Positions 29,620-37,996 of a DNA stretch of 64,000 bases are shown here, piece by piece. Location of the stretch: the NCBI GenBank assembly GCA_016795485.1, contig JAEUHM010000025.1, positions 210,804-274,803 on the forward strand. The letters run 5' to 3'. A program made the translations under genes and the position numbers. Origin of the DNA: Verrucomicrobiaceae bacterium (GTDB lineage Bacteria; Verrucomicrobiota; Verrucomicrobiia; Verrucomicrobiales; Verrucomicrobiaceae). Numbering within the stretch: position 1 is the stretch's first letter; each line of letters starts with the position of its first letter. The notes under the pieces were generated by a model. That model was not told the DNA's origin. It worked only from the letters and a program-made list of their open reading frames with translations, and did not search any database.

Positions 29620-31686
29620 ATGCGCCCCATTCTACTGATCGCCTTTGCGTTGTTAGCCAACATCCCAGTGGCCAATTGTGCGCCACTGGTCGTTGGGTTC
29701 GAGCGTTTCCATGCCGCAAAACCCGATGCCATCGGGGGACAACTCCTTTACAACGAACTGGGTTGTATCAATTGCCACGGGGGAGACAAGCAACTTCCTC
29801 TGAGGAATGGACCGGTTCTTCCAGGGATCATGTCCCGATACCAATCAGAGTGGGTCAAGCAGTTCCTGACCAATCCTCATTCATGCAAAGAAGGAACCAA
29901 CATGCCCCACTTGCTCGCTGAGAGCGAAGTGGATGCGGTGATGCACTATTTGGCGTCCATCAAGACCAAGACCAGCAAGCCAAAGTCTGCCAAGTATCTA
30001 AATGCCGAACGCGGTAGCGATGTCTATCACACCGCGGGGTGTGTGGCGTGCCATCAGCCAGGGAAGGATTTCCAACCACCAACCGGCGTGCCAGCACCGG
30101 CATCGTTTTCGCATTCCTCCATCGCGCTGCCAGACCTGAAGGCAAAGTACAGCCTGGGGACACTGATGGACTTCCTGACCGATCCCTTAAAGATCCGAAC
30201 AGACAATCGGATGCCTCATACAAAGCTTGAAGCATCAGACGTCACGGATCTTGCGGCGTTTCTGCTCGATATGCAGCAAAGCGATGGCTCCATCGTGCCT
30301 GGCATCAAGACGTTCAAACTCGACCCATCGCCTGCAAAACAAGGCATCGACATCGTCAAGCGCTCAGGTTGCGCATCATGCCATCAATTGCCCGCAGAAG
30401 TGCGTTCGGAGGTCCGGGACATCGCCAACATTGATGGAGGCTGCATGTCTTCTTCACCGAGAGTACGCTACGACCTTTCCCAAGCACAGAGGGCGGCACT
30501 GAAAGCCTATCTCGGCCAAAGATCCGCTCCAACCTCAACGAAAGTTCAAGCTTCACTCACCTTACAAGCGCTCAACTGTACTCAATGCCACGTGCGAGAT
30601 GGAGTTGGTGGCCCGGATACAGCGCGAAAGGCCTACTTTACTGGCGACCACAACCTCGGTGACACAGGAATGCTGCCGCCACCGCTCGGGGAGGCCGGAA
30701 GGAAGATGCACATCGCATGGATGACTGATGTATTAGCCGGCAAGAAGCGGATCAGGCCCTATTTGCAGACACAGATGCCAGTGTATGCCCAACTAGCCAC
30801 CACTCTGCCGGCATTGCTGAAGAAAGCCGATGAAATCACCGAGAAGCCACTGCCTAAAGGTCAACCCGAAGCGGGACAAAAGCTGCTCGGCACGATGGGG
30901 GGCCTGGGTTGCATCACGTGCCATCGCTGGGGAGATCGCCCGTCACTCGGCATCCAGGCTTTGGACATCCGTTCGCTAGCCACCCGCATCCAGGGCCCAT
31001 GGCTCAGAGATTATCTCATCAACCCAGCCTCCCATCGACCGGGCACCTTGATGCCATCCTTTTGGCCAGGTGGCAAAGCAGCCAATCAGACCATCTTGGG
31101 AGGTGACACGGACGCACAGATTGCCTCCATCCTCGCTTTTTCCGCAACTGGTAATGGCTTACCTGAAGGCTATCCCGCTATGCAAGCCGGGGAGTTTGAG
31201 CTCCTGCCAAAAGATCGGCCTATCATCCAACGGACGTTCATGGAGAGTGTGGGTGCAAAGGCAATCGTCGTGGGTTTCCCTGCGGGAATCCATTTGGCCT
31301 ACGATGCCGATCACTGTCATCCAGCGCTCGTGTGGAAAGGGCGGTTCTTCGATGCTTACAACACGTGGTTCACGCGAGCAGCTCCCTTTGAGAAGCCCTT
31401 GGGTGACGTGATCGGCCGATGGCCTGATGAAAGCTCAGGCGCTGACGCCAAGAGGTTTGGAGGCTACAAGTTGGACTCTTCAGGTGTGCCGACATTCCTC
31501 TTCCAGGTCGGCTCCATTCAGATTCAAGAGCGCCTAGAGCCGAAAGATGGCCAGCTGTATCGCCATCTGTCGTGGGATTCATCGAAGATGGCAAACGTTA
31601 CGATCAGCCACCCGCCTGAAGCCCAGTTCCAGGAGGCCGCTGATAGCAGACCGGGCCAGTTGCACTACATCTACTCGTGGAAATGA
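29620..31686 (+). CDS. Exported five-haem c-type cytochrome
   Basis: A 688-residue protein with a signal peptide and five CXXCH haem c motifs starting at Cys49, Cys141, Cys251, Cys320 and Cys431. Four NMPH/RMPH/QMPV/LMPS segments downstream of haem motifs could supply axial methionines. Residues from about 515 to the end form a haem-free beta-rich domain (RPIIQRTFMESVGAKAIVVGF) common in PVC cytochromes. It should carry electrons in the periplasm, probably from oxidation of a sugar or alcohol. The ATG at 29620 is used, as an upstream TTG at 29605 would lengthen the leader. It overlaps the beta-propeller gene by ATGA. Confidence 0.92.
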   Translation: MRPILLIAFALLANIPVANCAPLVVGFERFHAAKPDAIGGQLLYNELGCINCHGGDKQLPLRNGPVLPGIMSRYQSEWVKQFLTNPHSCKEGTNMPHLLAESEVDAVMHYLASIKTKTSKPKSAKYLNAERGSDVYHTAGCVACHQPGKDFQPPTGVPAPASFSHSSIALPDLKAKYSLGTLMDFLTDPLKIRTDNRMPHTKLEASDVTDLAAFLLDMQQSDGSIVPGIKTFKLDPSPAKQGIDIVKRSGCASCHQLPAEVRSEVRDIANIDGGCMSSSPRVRYDLSQAQRAALKAYLGQRSAPTSTKVQASLTLQALNCTQCHVRDGVGGPDTARKAYFTGDHNLGDTGMLPPPLGEAGRKMHIAWMTDVLAGKKRIRPYLQTQMPVYAQLATTLPALLKKADEITEKPLPKGQPEAGQKLLGTMGGLGCITCHRWGDRPSLGIQALDIRSLATRIQGPWLRDYLINPASHRPGTLMPSFWPGGKAANQTILGGDTDAQIASILAFSATGNGLPEGYPAMQAGEFELLPKDRPIIQRTFMESVGAKAIVVGFPAGIHLAYDADHCHPALVWKGRFFDAYNTWFTRAAPFEKPLGDVIGRWPDESSGADAKRFGGYKLDSSGVPTFLFQVGSIQIQERLEPKDGQLYRHLSWDSSKMANVTISHPPEAQFQEAADSRPGQLHYIYSWK

Positions 31687-33164
31687 AATCACTGATTTTC
31701 CCATTCTTGGCTGTCATAGCCTCTGCGGCTGATCCCTATGTGATTAGCGACATCTTAACCGCGAACACGTTGGCCAACTCGCGGAGTACGGATTGGAAAC
31801 CCGGCCAAGGGATCACTCTCGAAGTCAGCGGTATGGACTGGCTTCCAGACGGCAGGTTAGCCGTAGCTCTCCGCAAGGGAGAAGTTTGGCTACTGGGCAA
31901 TGTCCACACAGAAAAGGCATCGGACGTCACTTACAAACTGTTTGCTTCGGGGTTGCACGAGCCTCTTGGCTTGAGATGTGAGGGCAAAGACCTCCTGATC
32001 ACTCAGAGATCGGAACTCACGCGCCTACGAGATGTAAATGGCGATGACCAAGCCGATGAGTATCTCACCGATGCATCCGGTTGGGGCGTTTCAGGGGCCT
32101 ATCACGGCTATGCCTATGGCCCAAAGCAAGACGGTCAAGGGCAGGACTGGATGGCTCTGAATGTCGATATGGGAGATCACTCCGACAACAAGCGCGGATG
32201 GAGAGGATGGGCTGTCGTAAAGGGCAAAGACGGCAATATCCTGCCCATGGCAGCTGGCTTGCGGAGTCCGTGTGGCCTTGGTGCGAATCGAGAGGGCGAC
32301 ATGTTCTGTGTCGACCAACAAGGCACCTGGGTTCCTGCCACACCCGTGTTTCATCTGCGGAAGGGTATCTTTATGCTCAACCAAGAAGGCCTTCCCTCTC
32401 AGAATCTGCCAGGATCGCCTCTGAAGCTGCCTGAGAAATTGCCAAACGGTGTACCTTACCCCGAAGCGCTCAGGTCCGTGCCGCAAATGGTTCCTCCAGC
32501 CGTGTGGCTGCCTTATAACAAGGCAGGTCGTAGCGGGACAGACATTGTCTTGTGCAACGCTAAAGGAAGGTTCGGGCCCTACGATGGACAGCTATTTGTT
32601 GCTGAGTTCACGGATGCCAAGATCAATCGAGTCTTCCTTGAGAAAGTAGACGGGGAATACCAGGGCGCAGTTTTTCCGTTCGTCGGTGGGTTCGCTTCCG
32701 GAATCGTGAGACTGTCCATGAGCGCCGAAGGTCAACTTTTCGTCGGCATGACAAGTCGCGGGTGGTCCTCTCTCGGCACCCGTGCTTACGGACTCCAACG
32801 GGTCAAATGGAACGGTGTCAGCGACTTCGCCATCAAGGAAATGCGGGCTCTTCCAGACGGCTTTGAACTCACCTTCACTGAGCCGGTAGATGCCAAATCC
32901 GCAACGAACACAAAATCCTACTCCATGACTAGCTACACTTACCTGTACAGCGGTGCGTACGGCAGTGATGAGATTGACACAAAGACGTTGGCCGTCACGA
33001 GCGCCACCATCAATGAAGCTAACACCCAAGTCCGCCTTAAAGTCTCTGGCTTGCGCCCAATCTACGTCCATGAGCTCCAAGCAACCGGTATCCGATCCGC
33101 AAGCGGCCAGCCGCTGAAGTCACCTGCAGCTTATTACACGCTGAATCGGATTCCGACGAAGTAA
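31683..33164 (+). CDS. Exported beta-propeller, PQQ/DUF7133-like dehydrogenase relative
   Basis: A 493-residue secreted protein with a short signal peptide (MKSLIFPFLAVIASAA). Repeated strand blocks (SGMDWLPDGRLAVALRKGEVW, GLHEPLGLRCEGKDLLITQRSELTRLRDVNGDDQADEY, GLRSPCGLGANREGDMFCVDQQG) fit the soluble glucose/sorbosone dehydrogenase-like propeller that PVC bacteria pair with cytochromes. There is no haem motif of its own. Residues from about 395 form a bacterial Ig-like domain (RALPDGFELTFTEPVD). ATGA overlap with the cytochrome gene suggests that the two products work together, with the propeller passing electrons to the cytochrome. Whether it binds PQQ is not shown. Confidence 0.85.
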   Translation: MKSLIFPFLAVIASAADPYVISDILTANTLANSRSTDWKPGQGITLEVSGMDWLPDGRLAVALRKGEVWLLGNVHTEKASDVTYKLFASGLHEPLGLRCEGKDLLITQRSELTRLRDVNGDDQADEYLTDASGWGVSGAYHGYAYGPKQDGQGQDWMALNVDMGDHSDNKRGWRGWAVVKGKDGNILPMAAGLRSPCGLGANREGDMFCVDQQGTWVPATPVFHLRKGIFMLNQEGLPSQNLPGSPLKLPEKLPNGVPYPEALRSVPQMVPPAVWLPYNKAGRSGTDIVLCNAKGRFGPYDGQLFVAEFTDAKINRVFLEKVDGEYQGAVFPFVGGFASGIVRLSMSAEGQLFVGMTSRGWSSLGTRAYGLQRVKWNGVSDFAIKEMRALPDGFELTFTEPVDAKSATNTKSYSMTSYTYLYSGAYGSDEIDTKTLAVTSATINEANTQVRLKVSGLRPIYVHELQATGIRSASGQPLKSPAAYYTLNRIPTK

Positions 33165-33189
33165 CGCCTGTTGACAAAAAGCGAGAAGG

Positions 33190-34083
33190 CTATCCTCTCG
33201 GATGGAACTGACGATGCACGGCCTTGAGACGAGCTTCATCCACGTGGGTGTAAATCTGCGTGGTGGTGATACTTGCATGACCAAGCATTTCCTGGATCAC
33301 GCGCAAGTCAGCGCCGTGTGATAGTAGATGCGTGGCAAAGCTATGTCGAAGGAGATGAGGGTGAAGCTTGTCTGGGGGGAGACCCGCCCGCTCGGCACGT
33401 TCCTTAACAATCTGCTGCACCCTCGAAGGGCTGAGTGCTGTGCCGCGCTCGCTGAGAAAGATCCAGCTCTCCGTTTTCGGGCGCACAAGGCTTGGCCGTC
33501 CATGCTGAAGGTACTCCTCAACTCGGTGTCGCGCCTCGGTTCCTATTGGGGTCAGCCGGGTTTTGTTTCCTTTGCCCGTCACCCGCAACCAGCCAGAGTC
33601 CAAATCAAGGTTCTCCAGTCGCGCACCTAACAACTCCGACAATCGGAGACCCGATGCATAGAATAACTCCAGAATGGCCCGATCACGGCGATCTAGCGGG
33701 CCATTTCCATCCACACTTTCAACCAATCGCTTGATCTCGACCTCGTTCAGCGTGTCTGGTAGGTGCTGTTCGAGTTTGGGGAGCAGAATCGGCTCGGACG
33801 GGTCGGTGACTAGTTTGCCACGCATCCGTTGCCACTTGAGCCAGTGCTTGACGATGATGAGTTCGAGCCTTGCGGTGTTGTGAGCCACTCCATCCGTGCG
33901 CCGTTTGGCGAGGTAGCGAGTGATGTGCTCGGTCTTGAGTTCTCTGGGCGTGGTGATTGCCAACTCGTCCCGACAAAACGAGCCAAAGTGCTCCAAAATG
34001 TCGCCACACATCGTCTGATAGCGCTCCGAGTGGCCGCGCTCCGTGGCAAGATACATGATGAAGGATTCGATGGCGGCGTCCAT
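33190..34083 (-). CDS. xerD: Tyrosine recombinase XerD
   Basis: A 297-residue site-specific recombinase, the length of E. coli XerD (298). Catalytic residues are visible: Arg in YASGLRLSELLG (about 147), Lys in GKGNKTR, His and Arg in HLLRHSFATHLL, His in LGHASI and Tyr in TTQIYTH (about 278). With XerC it resolves chromosome dimers at dif during division. The frame is open upstream to a TTG at 34113, but the ATG at 34083 (MDAAIESFIMYLATERG) gives the family N-terminus. An orphan mobile integrase is possible but nothing mobile surrounds it. It converges on the propeller gene. Confidence 0.9.
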   Translation of the reverse strand: MDAAIESFIMYLATERGHSERYQTMCGDILEHFGSFCRDELAITTPRELKTEHITRYLAKRRTDGVAHNTARLELIIVKHWLKWQRMRGKLVTDPSEPILLPKLEQHLPDTLNEVEIKRLVESVDGNGPLDRRDRAILELFYASGLRLSELLGARLENLDLDSGWLRVTGKGNKTRLTPIGTEARHRVEEYLQHGRPSLVRPKTESWIFLSERGTALSPSRVQQIVKERAERAGLPPDKLHPHLLRHSFATHLLSHGADLRVIQEMLGHASITTTQIYTHVDEARLKAVHRQFHPRG

Positions 34084-34182
34084 GTCGGATTTGCTGAATA
34101 TTAGCAGATCCAAGATTATTTGCCATCTTCAACCGGCCACTTGCATGAACAATCCTGGCAGTCTAGGGTCTGAAAAACTGGA

Positions 34183-34419
34183 ATGAGTGCCCCCGACGAA
34201 TCGAAAGACAGCAGAGCCCGGCAAGCCGAGAAAATCGTCCATCACCCTGATCAATACAAAGTCTGTGAAGGGTGTGGCTCGATCGTTGTAGCCCGTGCAG
34301 TGACCTGCCCGAGTTGCCATGGTTACCGTTTTGACACGTCCGCAGCCCGGATCGTGTCCCAAGCCCAAGCCCTGGCCCTTCGGAATCCTAGTTCAGTGCT
34401 TTCTTCGGACCTTTCGTAA
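34183..34419 (+). CDS. Small zinc-ribbon protein
   Basis: A 78-residue protein with two CxxC knuckles, CEGCGS and CPSCHG, 15 residues apart, forming a zinc ribbon similar to a rubredoxin-like or transcription-factor ribbon. The flanks are short and charged and no other domain is present. It starts 99 bp from the divergent xerD and converges on the gspF-like gene 12 bp away. It could bind nucleic acid or another protein; the sequence does not say which. Confidence 0.75.
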   Translation: MSAPDESKDSRARQAEKIVHHPDQYKVCEGCGSIVVARAVTCPSCHGYRFDTSAARIVSQAQALALRNPSSVLSSDLS

Positions 34420-34431
34420 CGAAGCACCCAG

Positions 34432-35430
34432 TCACAGGCCTCCGGTGCTCATTTTGAGGATTTGCCCGTAGTAGGAGGCAAAAAACGAAATGATGCTCCA
34501 GCCGACATAGGCCACGACGCTGAAATAGAGTACCTTGGGCAGCATTTCGGCCGCTCGTTTTTGGGCACCGATCGCAAACTCGGTCTCGGTCTGGCTCCAG
34601 CGCTTCATTTCGAGATCCACGGTCCCTGCGGCTTCTGCTGCATGAATGGAATCGACGAAGACTTTTGGGAAAGCACTGCTCCCCCCGGCCTCCAGTGCTT
34701 CTGAAAGCGGTTCACCTGCGTCCACCACACTTGCTGCTCTTTCAGAGGCGACTTCCATCAACTTGCTTTGCGCCGCCGAGCCGGCCATGCGCGTGACATC
34801 TGCCACGCGAATACCAGCACTGAGGGCTGCATGAAAAACCTGACAAAACCTGCCCAGGGTCCAGTGATCGCGCACTTTGCCGGCCCAGGGGATGCTGCGG
34901 GCAAGTCGATCCGCAAGCACCGATGAACTCACCTTGGCCCTGATGGTGCGCCAAACCCACCAAGTGACTGCGGTGAGCAACCACAGGATCACGAGGCGAG
35001 TCGCCATAGCCCTCCCCAGTGAAAAGGTCGTCCCGGTAAGGCTGGCTGTTAGATAGTTGCTGAGCACCGGAACAAGAGCACCGGCATTAGCCAAAATGAG
35101 CGGATAGATGAGAGCAGAGCGCGCCGCTGCTTGGCTTGAAGCCTCGGCTTCAAATGCCTCTGCCAAGTGGGTGCATGAATCATCCAAGCGTCCCGTGCGC
35201 TCCCCCGCCCTGAGCATTTGAACTTCCAGAGCAGTCGCACTCGCCTCTTCTAGGGCTGTGGCGAGCCCTCCACCTCGAATCAGGCCGGTCTTCACACGCT
35301 CCAAGAACTGACGAACAGCAGGAGTGGGGTTCTGCGAAAGCAATAGCTCAACGCTCCGATCCAAATGGAATCCGGAACCGATCAACCGCGCCAGTTGACG
35401 ATAGAACTGTGCCTTGGCCTTAAGCGACAT
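34432..35430 (-). CDS. Type II secretion/pilus inner-membrane platform protein (GspF-like)
   Basis: A 332-residue protein with two T2SSF domains: FYRQLARLIGSGFHLDRSVELL near the N-terminus and RFCQVFHAALSAGIRVADVTRMAG in the second half, each with the F-G motif style (MLRAGERTGRLDD; SIHAAEAAGTVD). Three membrane segments are visible, including the last FSVVAYVGWSIISFFASYY. GspF/PilC proteins form the inner-membrane platform for pseudopilus assembly. No gspE, gspG or other secretion gene is adjacent, so it is an orphan here. It follows a gene of unknown function by 47 bp and probably belongs to the comF-accD transcript. Confidence 0.85.
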   Translation of the reverse strand: MSLKAKAQFYRQLARLIGSGFHLDRSVELLLSQNPTPAVRQFLERVKTGLIRGGGLATALEEASATALEVQMLRAGERTGRLDDSCTHLAEAFEAEASSQAAARSALIYPLILANAGALVPVLSNYLTASLTGTTFSLGRAMATRLVILWLLTAVTWWVWRTIRAKVSSSVLADRLARSIPWAGKVRDHWTLGRFCQVFHAALSAGIRVADVTRMAGSAAQSKLMEVASERAASVVDAGEPLSEALEAGGSSAFPKVFVDSIHAAEAAGTVDLEMKRWSQTETEFAIGAQKRAAEMLPKVLYFSVVAYVGWSIISFFASYYGQILKMSTGGL

Positions 35431-35477
35431 GCGTCACTCAAACGGAGGTTACGCGGTCGAGCAATGCAAAGAATGAC

Positions 35478-35927
35478 TCAAGCTGCCAGATCGATGATGC
35501 GGCTCGTGTGGATCGCGGGATTGACCACGTCACGCACGAACGGTGCGGGATCGGCTGCCTTACCAAACACGTAAATGCGCTTCCGGAGCGTTAGTTTGTT
35601 TAACGTGAAGGCTGGTTTATCTAGAGTTCGATAATACTGGAGGATCATCTCCTTTTCCAAATCAAGGGCACCGCCTTTCATGCCATATTCAAGCACGAAC
35701 GAAGCCTTCGGGAAAAGAGGCTGGCCTCCCTCGTGAATGTCTTGGCTAATGGCGTCCTGCAAGACTTTGGAGACAAAGGATTTCAGTGCGGCGGCATCGC
35801 CGTCAAACTCAATGACATAGCATTGGGTCTCGCGATAGGTGAGGGGCTGTGAGGAAGGGGCGTAGAGCAGCTTGTTGCAGTCGCTTTCTTTGTCGAACTT
35901 GCCGGTGATCTCGAAGGTCTGTGTCAT
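35478..35927 (-). CDS. Protein of unknown function after accD
   Basis: A 149-residue soluble protein without signal peptide or membrane helix. It mixes strands and helices (CYVIEFDGDAAALKSFVSKVLQDAIS; LRKRIYVFGKAADPAPFVRDVVNPAIH) and looks like a small alpha/beta fold. Two cysteines (CNKLL, QCYVI) are present. It starts 10 bp after accD, so cotranscription is likely, but no function in lipid synthesis can be inferred from sequence. The family is not recognised. Confidence 0.7.
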   Translation of the reverse strand: MTQTFEITGKFDKESDCNKLLYAPSSQPLTYRETQCYVIEFDGDAAALKSFVSKVLQDAISQDIHEGGQPLFPKASFVLEYGMKGGALDLEKEMILQYYRTLDKPAFTLNKLTLRKRIYVFGKAADPAPFVRDVVNPAIHTSRIIDLAA

Positions 35928-35937
35928 GGAAGGGGGA

Positions 35938-36771
35938 TTAGCCGCGGGTCATGTAACGGAGAAGTGCTGCCAAGGTCGTGCGCATGTCCTTGCGCACCAC
36001 AATGCGGTCCAGCAGCCCGTGTTGAAGCATGAACTCTGCTGTCTGGAAGCCTTTGGGCAGATCAGCGTGAGTGGTTTCCTTCACCACACGTGCACCGGCA
36101 AAGCCGATCATGCATCCTGGCTCAGCGAGGATGACATCTCCGAGTGTTGCAAAGCTAGCCGTGACACCGCCCGTAGTGGGGTGAGTGAGAACAGAGATGA
36201 ACGGAAGACGGGCTTCACTATGCCGTGCCAGTGCACCACTGGTCTTGCCCATCTGCATCAAACTCAAAATGCCTTCATGCATGCGAGCTCCACCTGAGGA
36301 TGAAAAGACGATGACCGCCTTCCCTTCAGCCGTAGCTGCCTCGATGGCTCGGGTGATCTTCTCTCCCACCACGCTGCCCATGCTCCCGCCGAGGAAACGG
36401 AAGTCCATGATGGCCAAAAGGACGGGAATGGACTCAATGGCTCCCCTACCGGTCAGCACAGCTTCTCCAAGACCTGTCTTCTCTTGGTTGGCAGCCACCT
36501 TTTCCACATAGCCTTTGAAGCCCAGGGGATTGACCGAGTTCAATGTAGCATCCATCTCCACGAAGGTGCCGTCATCACACAGGCTGGCCACACGCTCCGG
36601 GGCGCTCATCGTGAAATGGTATCCACAGTGGGTGCAGACGCGGAGGTTCTTCACCAGCGCCTGTTCATAAAGGCTCTCGCCGCAGGACGGACACTTTGTC
36701 CACAGTCCTTCCGGCATGTCTCTTTTCTTCTCGCCGAGGTCATCGACGGTGCGTTTCTTGAAAATAGGCAT
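35938..36771 (-). CDS. accD: Acetyl-CoA carboxylase carboxyltransferase subunit beta
   Basis: The beta subunit of the carboxyltransferase that makes malonyl-CoA with AccA. The N-terminal zinc ribbon has Cys27, Cys30, Cys46 and Cys49 (CPSCGESLYE and CTHCGYHF). The crotonase-like core shows FRFLGGSMGSVVGEKITRAIE and SSSGGARMHEGILSLMQMGKTS. At 277 residues it is typical. The ATG at 36771 (MPIFKKRTVDDLG) is the canonical start; the open frame extends to 36858, inside comF. It lies 17 bp after comF. No accA, accB or accC is nearby. Confidence 0.96.
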   Translation of the reverse strand: MPIFKKRTVDDLGEKKRDMPEGLWTKCPSCGESLYEQALVKNLRVCTHCGYHFTMSAPERVASLCDDGTFVEMDATLNSVNPLGFKGYVEKVAANQEKTGLGEAVLTGRGAIESIPVLLAIMDFRFLGGSMGSVVGEKITRAIEAATAEGKAVIVFSSSGGARMHEGILSLMQMGKTSGALARHSEARLPFISVLTHPTTGGVTASFATLGDVILAEPGCMIGFAGARVVKETTHADLPKGFQTAEFMLQHGLLDRIVVRKDMRTTLAALLRYMTRG

Positions 36772-36788
36772 AGTTTGGCGGGCGCACA

Positions 36789-37589
36789 CTAGCCCCTTGC
36801 TACGGTGATCACAACCACCTTCTCCACCCCTGCGTGACGGGTCAAAACCCGGGCACACGCGTGTGTCGTGGCTCCCGTGGTGAATACATCGTCCACAAGC
36901 AAGACCTTTCGGCCAGCGAGGAGGCCACTTTCGCCACGAAAGGCCTTTTTGACCTCAAATGCTGACTTCAGATTCTCGAGACGCTGTTTCCGGGTGAGCG
37001 ATGCCTGATGCCCGGTGCTTCGAATACGTCGAAGGGCTTCCAAAAACGGAATGTTGCGGGCACGCGACACCTGAAGACAAAGTTCTTCACTTTGGTTGAA
37101 CTCTCGCTCCCTCCGCCGAGCACCATGAAGGGGGACGGGCACCAGAACCCAGTCCTGTAGACGTTCGCTGGCAAAGCGCGGATCATCCAAAGCCGTCAGC
37201 AGCATCGCCCCCAAGCACTCACGCAGCCCCAGATCACCGCCGTACTTGAACTTGTGGATCAACTCACGAACGGCCCCTTCTGCGTGATAACCCGCAATGG
37301 CGAAATCGAAGTCGTAGTCGCGTCCAGCACAGTTGTCGCACTTGAACTCGCCTTGAATGGCTCCGTCATAGGCTTCTCCACAGCGCGCACAAAACGGTGG
37401 TTCAACTCGATGCAGTTGTTTCTCACACGAGGCACAAAACCACTCCCCATACTGGCTGTGAGGCTCCCATTCGGGCAAGAAGACATCACAAACTCGGCAC
37501 ACGCGCGGAAAGCAGACATTGATCAATGCACGTCGTGCCGCAGGCAGCCAATTCACTGCCCCAGCCAAGATGCGCTTCCCTCCTGACAT
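36789..37589 (-). CDS. comF: ComF-family phosphoribosyltransferase-like protein
   Basis: A 266-residue ComF protein: an N-terminal zinc-binding region with six cysteine pairs in CxxC form (CFPRVCRVC, CASC, CARC, CDNC), then a phosphoribosyltransferase domain with the PRPP-type signature VLLVDDVFTTGATTHAC and a SAL-like block GHQASLTRKQRLEN. In competent bacteria ComF supports uptake of single-stranded DNA, but it is widespread in non-competent ones. It starts 29 bp from the divergent CoA-binding gene and leads the comF-accD unit. Confidence 0.92.
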   Translation of the reverse strand: MSGGKRILAGAVNWLPAARRALINVCFPRVCRVCDVFLPEWEPHSQYGEWFCASCEKQLHRVEPPFCARCGEAYDGAIQGEFKCDNCAGRDYDFDFAIAGYHAEGAVRELIHKFKYGGDLGLRECLGAMLLTALDDPRFASERLQDWVLVPVPLHGARRREREFNQSEELCLQVSRARNIPFLEALRRIRSTGHQASLTRKQRLENLKSAFEVKKAFRGESGLLAGRKVLLVDDVFTTGATTHACARVLTRHAGVEKVVVITVARG

Positions 37590-37618
37590 AGCTTGGCTAT
37601 GCTGGACCAGTCATCGTC

Positions 37619-37987
37619 ATGAAGCAAGAGCGCGTCGTCATTCTCGGAGCCAGCAACAAAACAGATCGCTACTCTTATAAAGCCATGAAACTGCTCCAGA
37701 AACACGGGCACCAGACCCTGCTCGTTCATCCGGCGCTCAAAGAAATCGAAGGCACGTCCGTCGTGCCCTCACTCAAGCAAGTAGAAGGTCCGGTGGACAC
37801 CATCACCATCTACACCAACGCATCTGTCTCCTCTGCGGCCTACGACGACATCGTCACGCTCAAACCAGCTCGTGTCATCTTTAACCCCGGTACCGAAAAC
37901 CCTGCCCTGGAGGAAAAACTAGCGAATGCGGGCATTCCGTCAGAAGAGGCCTGCACGCTCGTATTGCTGACTACCGGCCAGTATTGA
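37619..37987 (+). CDS. CoA-binding-domain protein
   Basis: A 122-residue single-domain protein of the CoA_binding_2 type (YccU-like Rossmann fold): VVILGASNKTDRYSYKAMKLLQKHG, the loop LVHPALKEIEG, then VIFNPGTENP. It probably binds CoA or an acyl-CoA. It starts with ATG, diverges from comF and is followed after 9 bp by the aminotransferase gene, so the two are likely cotranscribed. Confidence 0.88.
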   Translation: MKQERVVILGASNKTDRYSYKAMKLLQKHGHQTLLVHPALKEIEGTSVVPSLKQVEGPVDTITIYTNASVSSAAYDDIVTLKPARVIFNPGTENPALEEKLANAGIPSEEACTLVLLTTGQY

Positions 37988-37996
37988 TTTATCGCC

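Noticed and set aside
33190..34083. Integrase of an integrated mobile element
   Set aside because: Length and motifs match XerD, no attachment repeat or tRNA is nearby and neighbouring genes look chromosomal.
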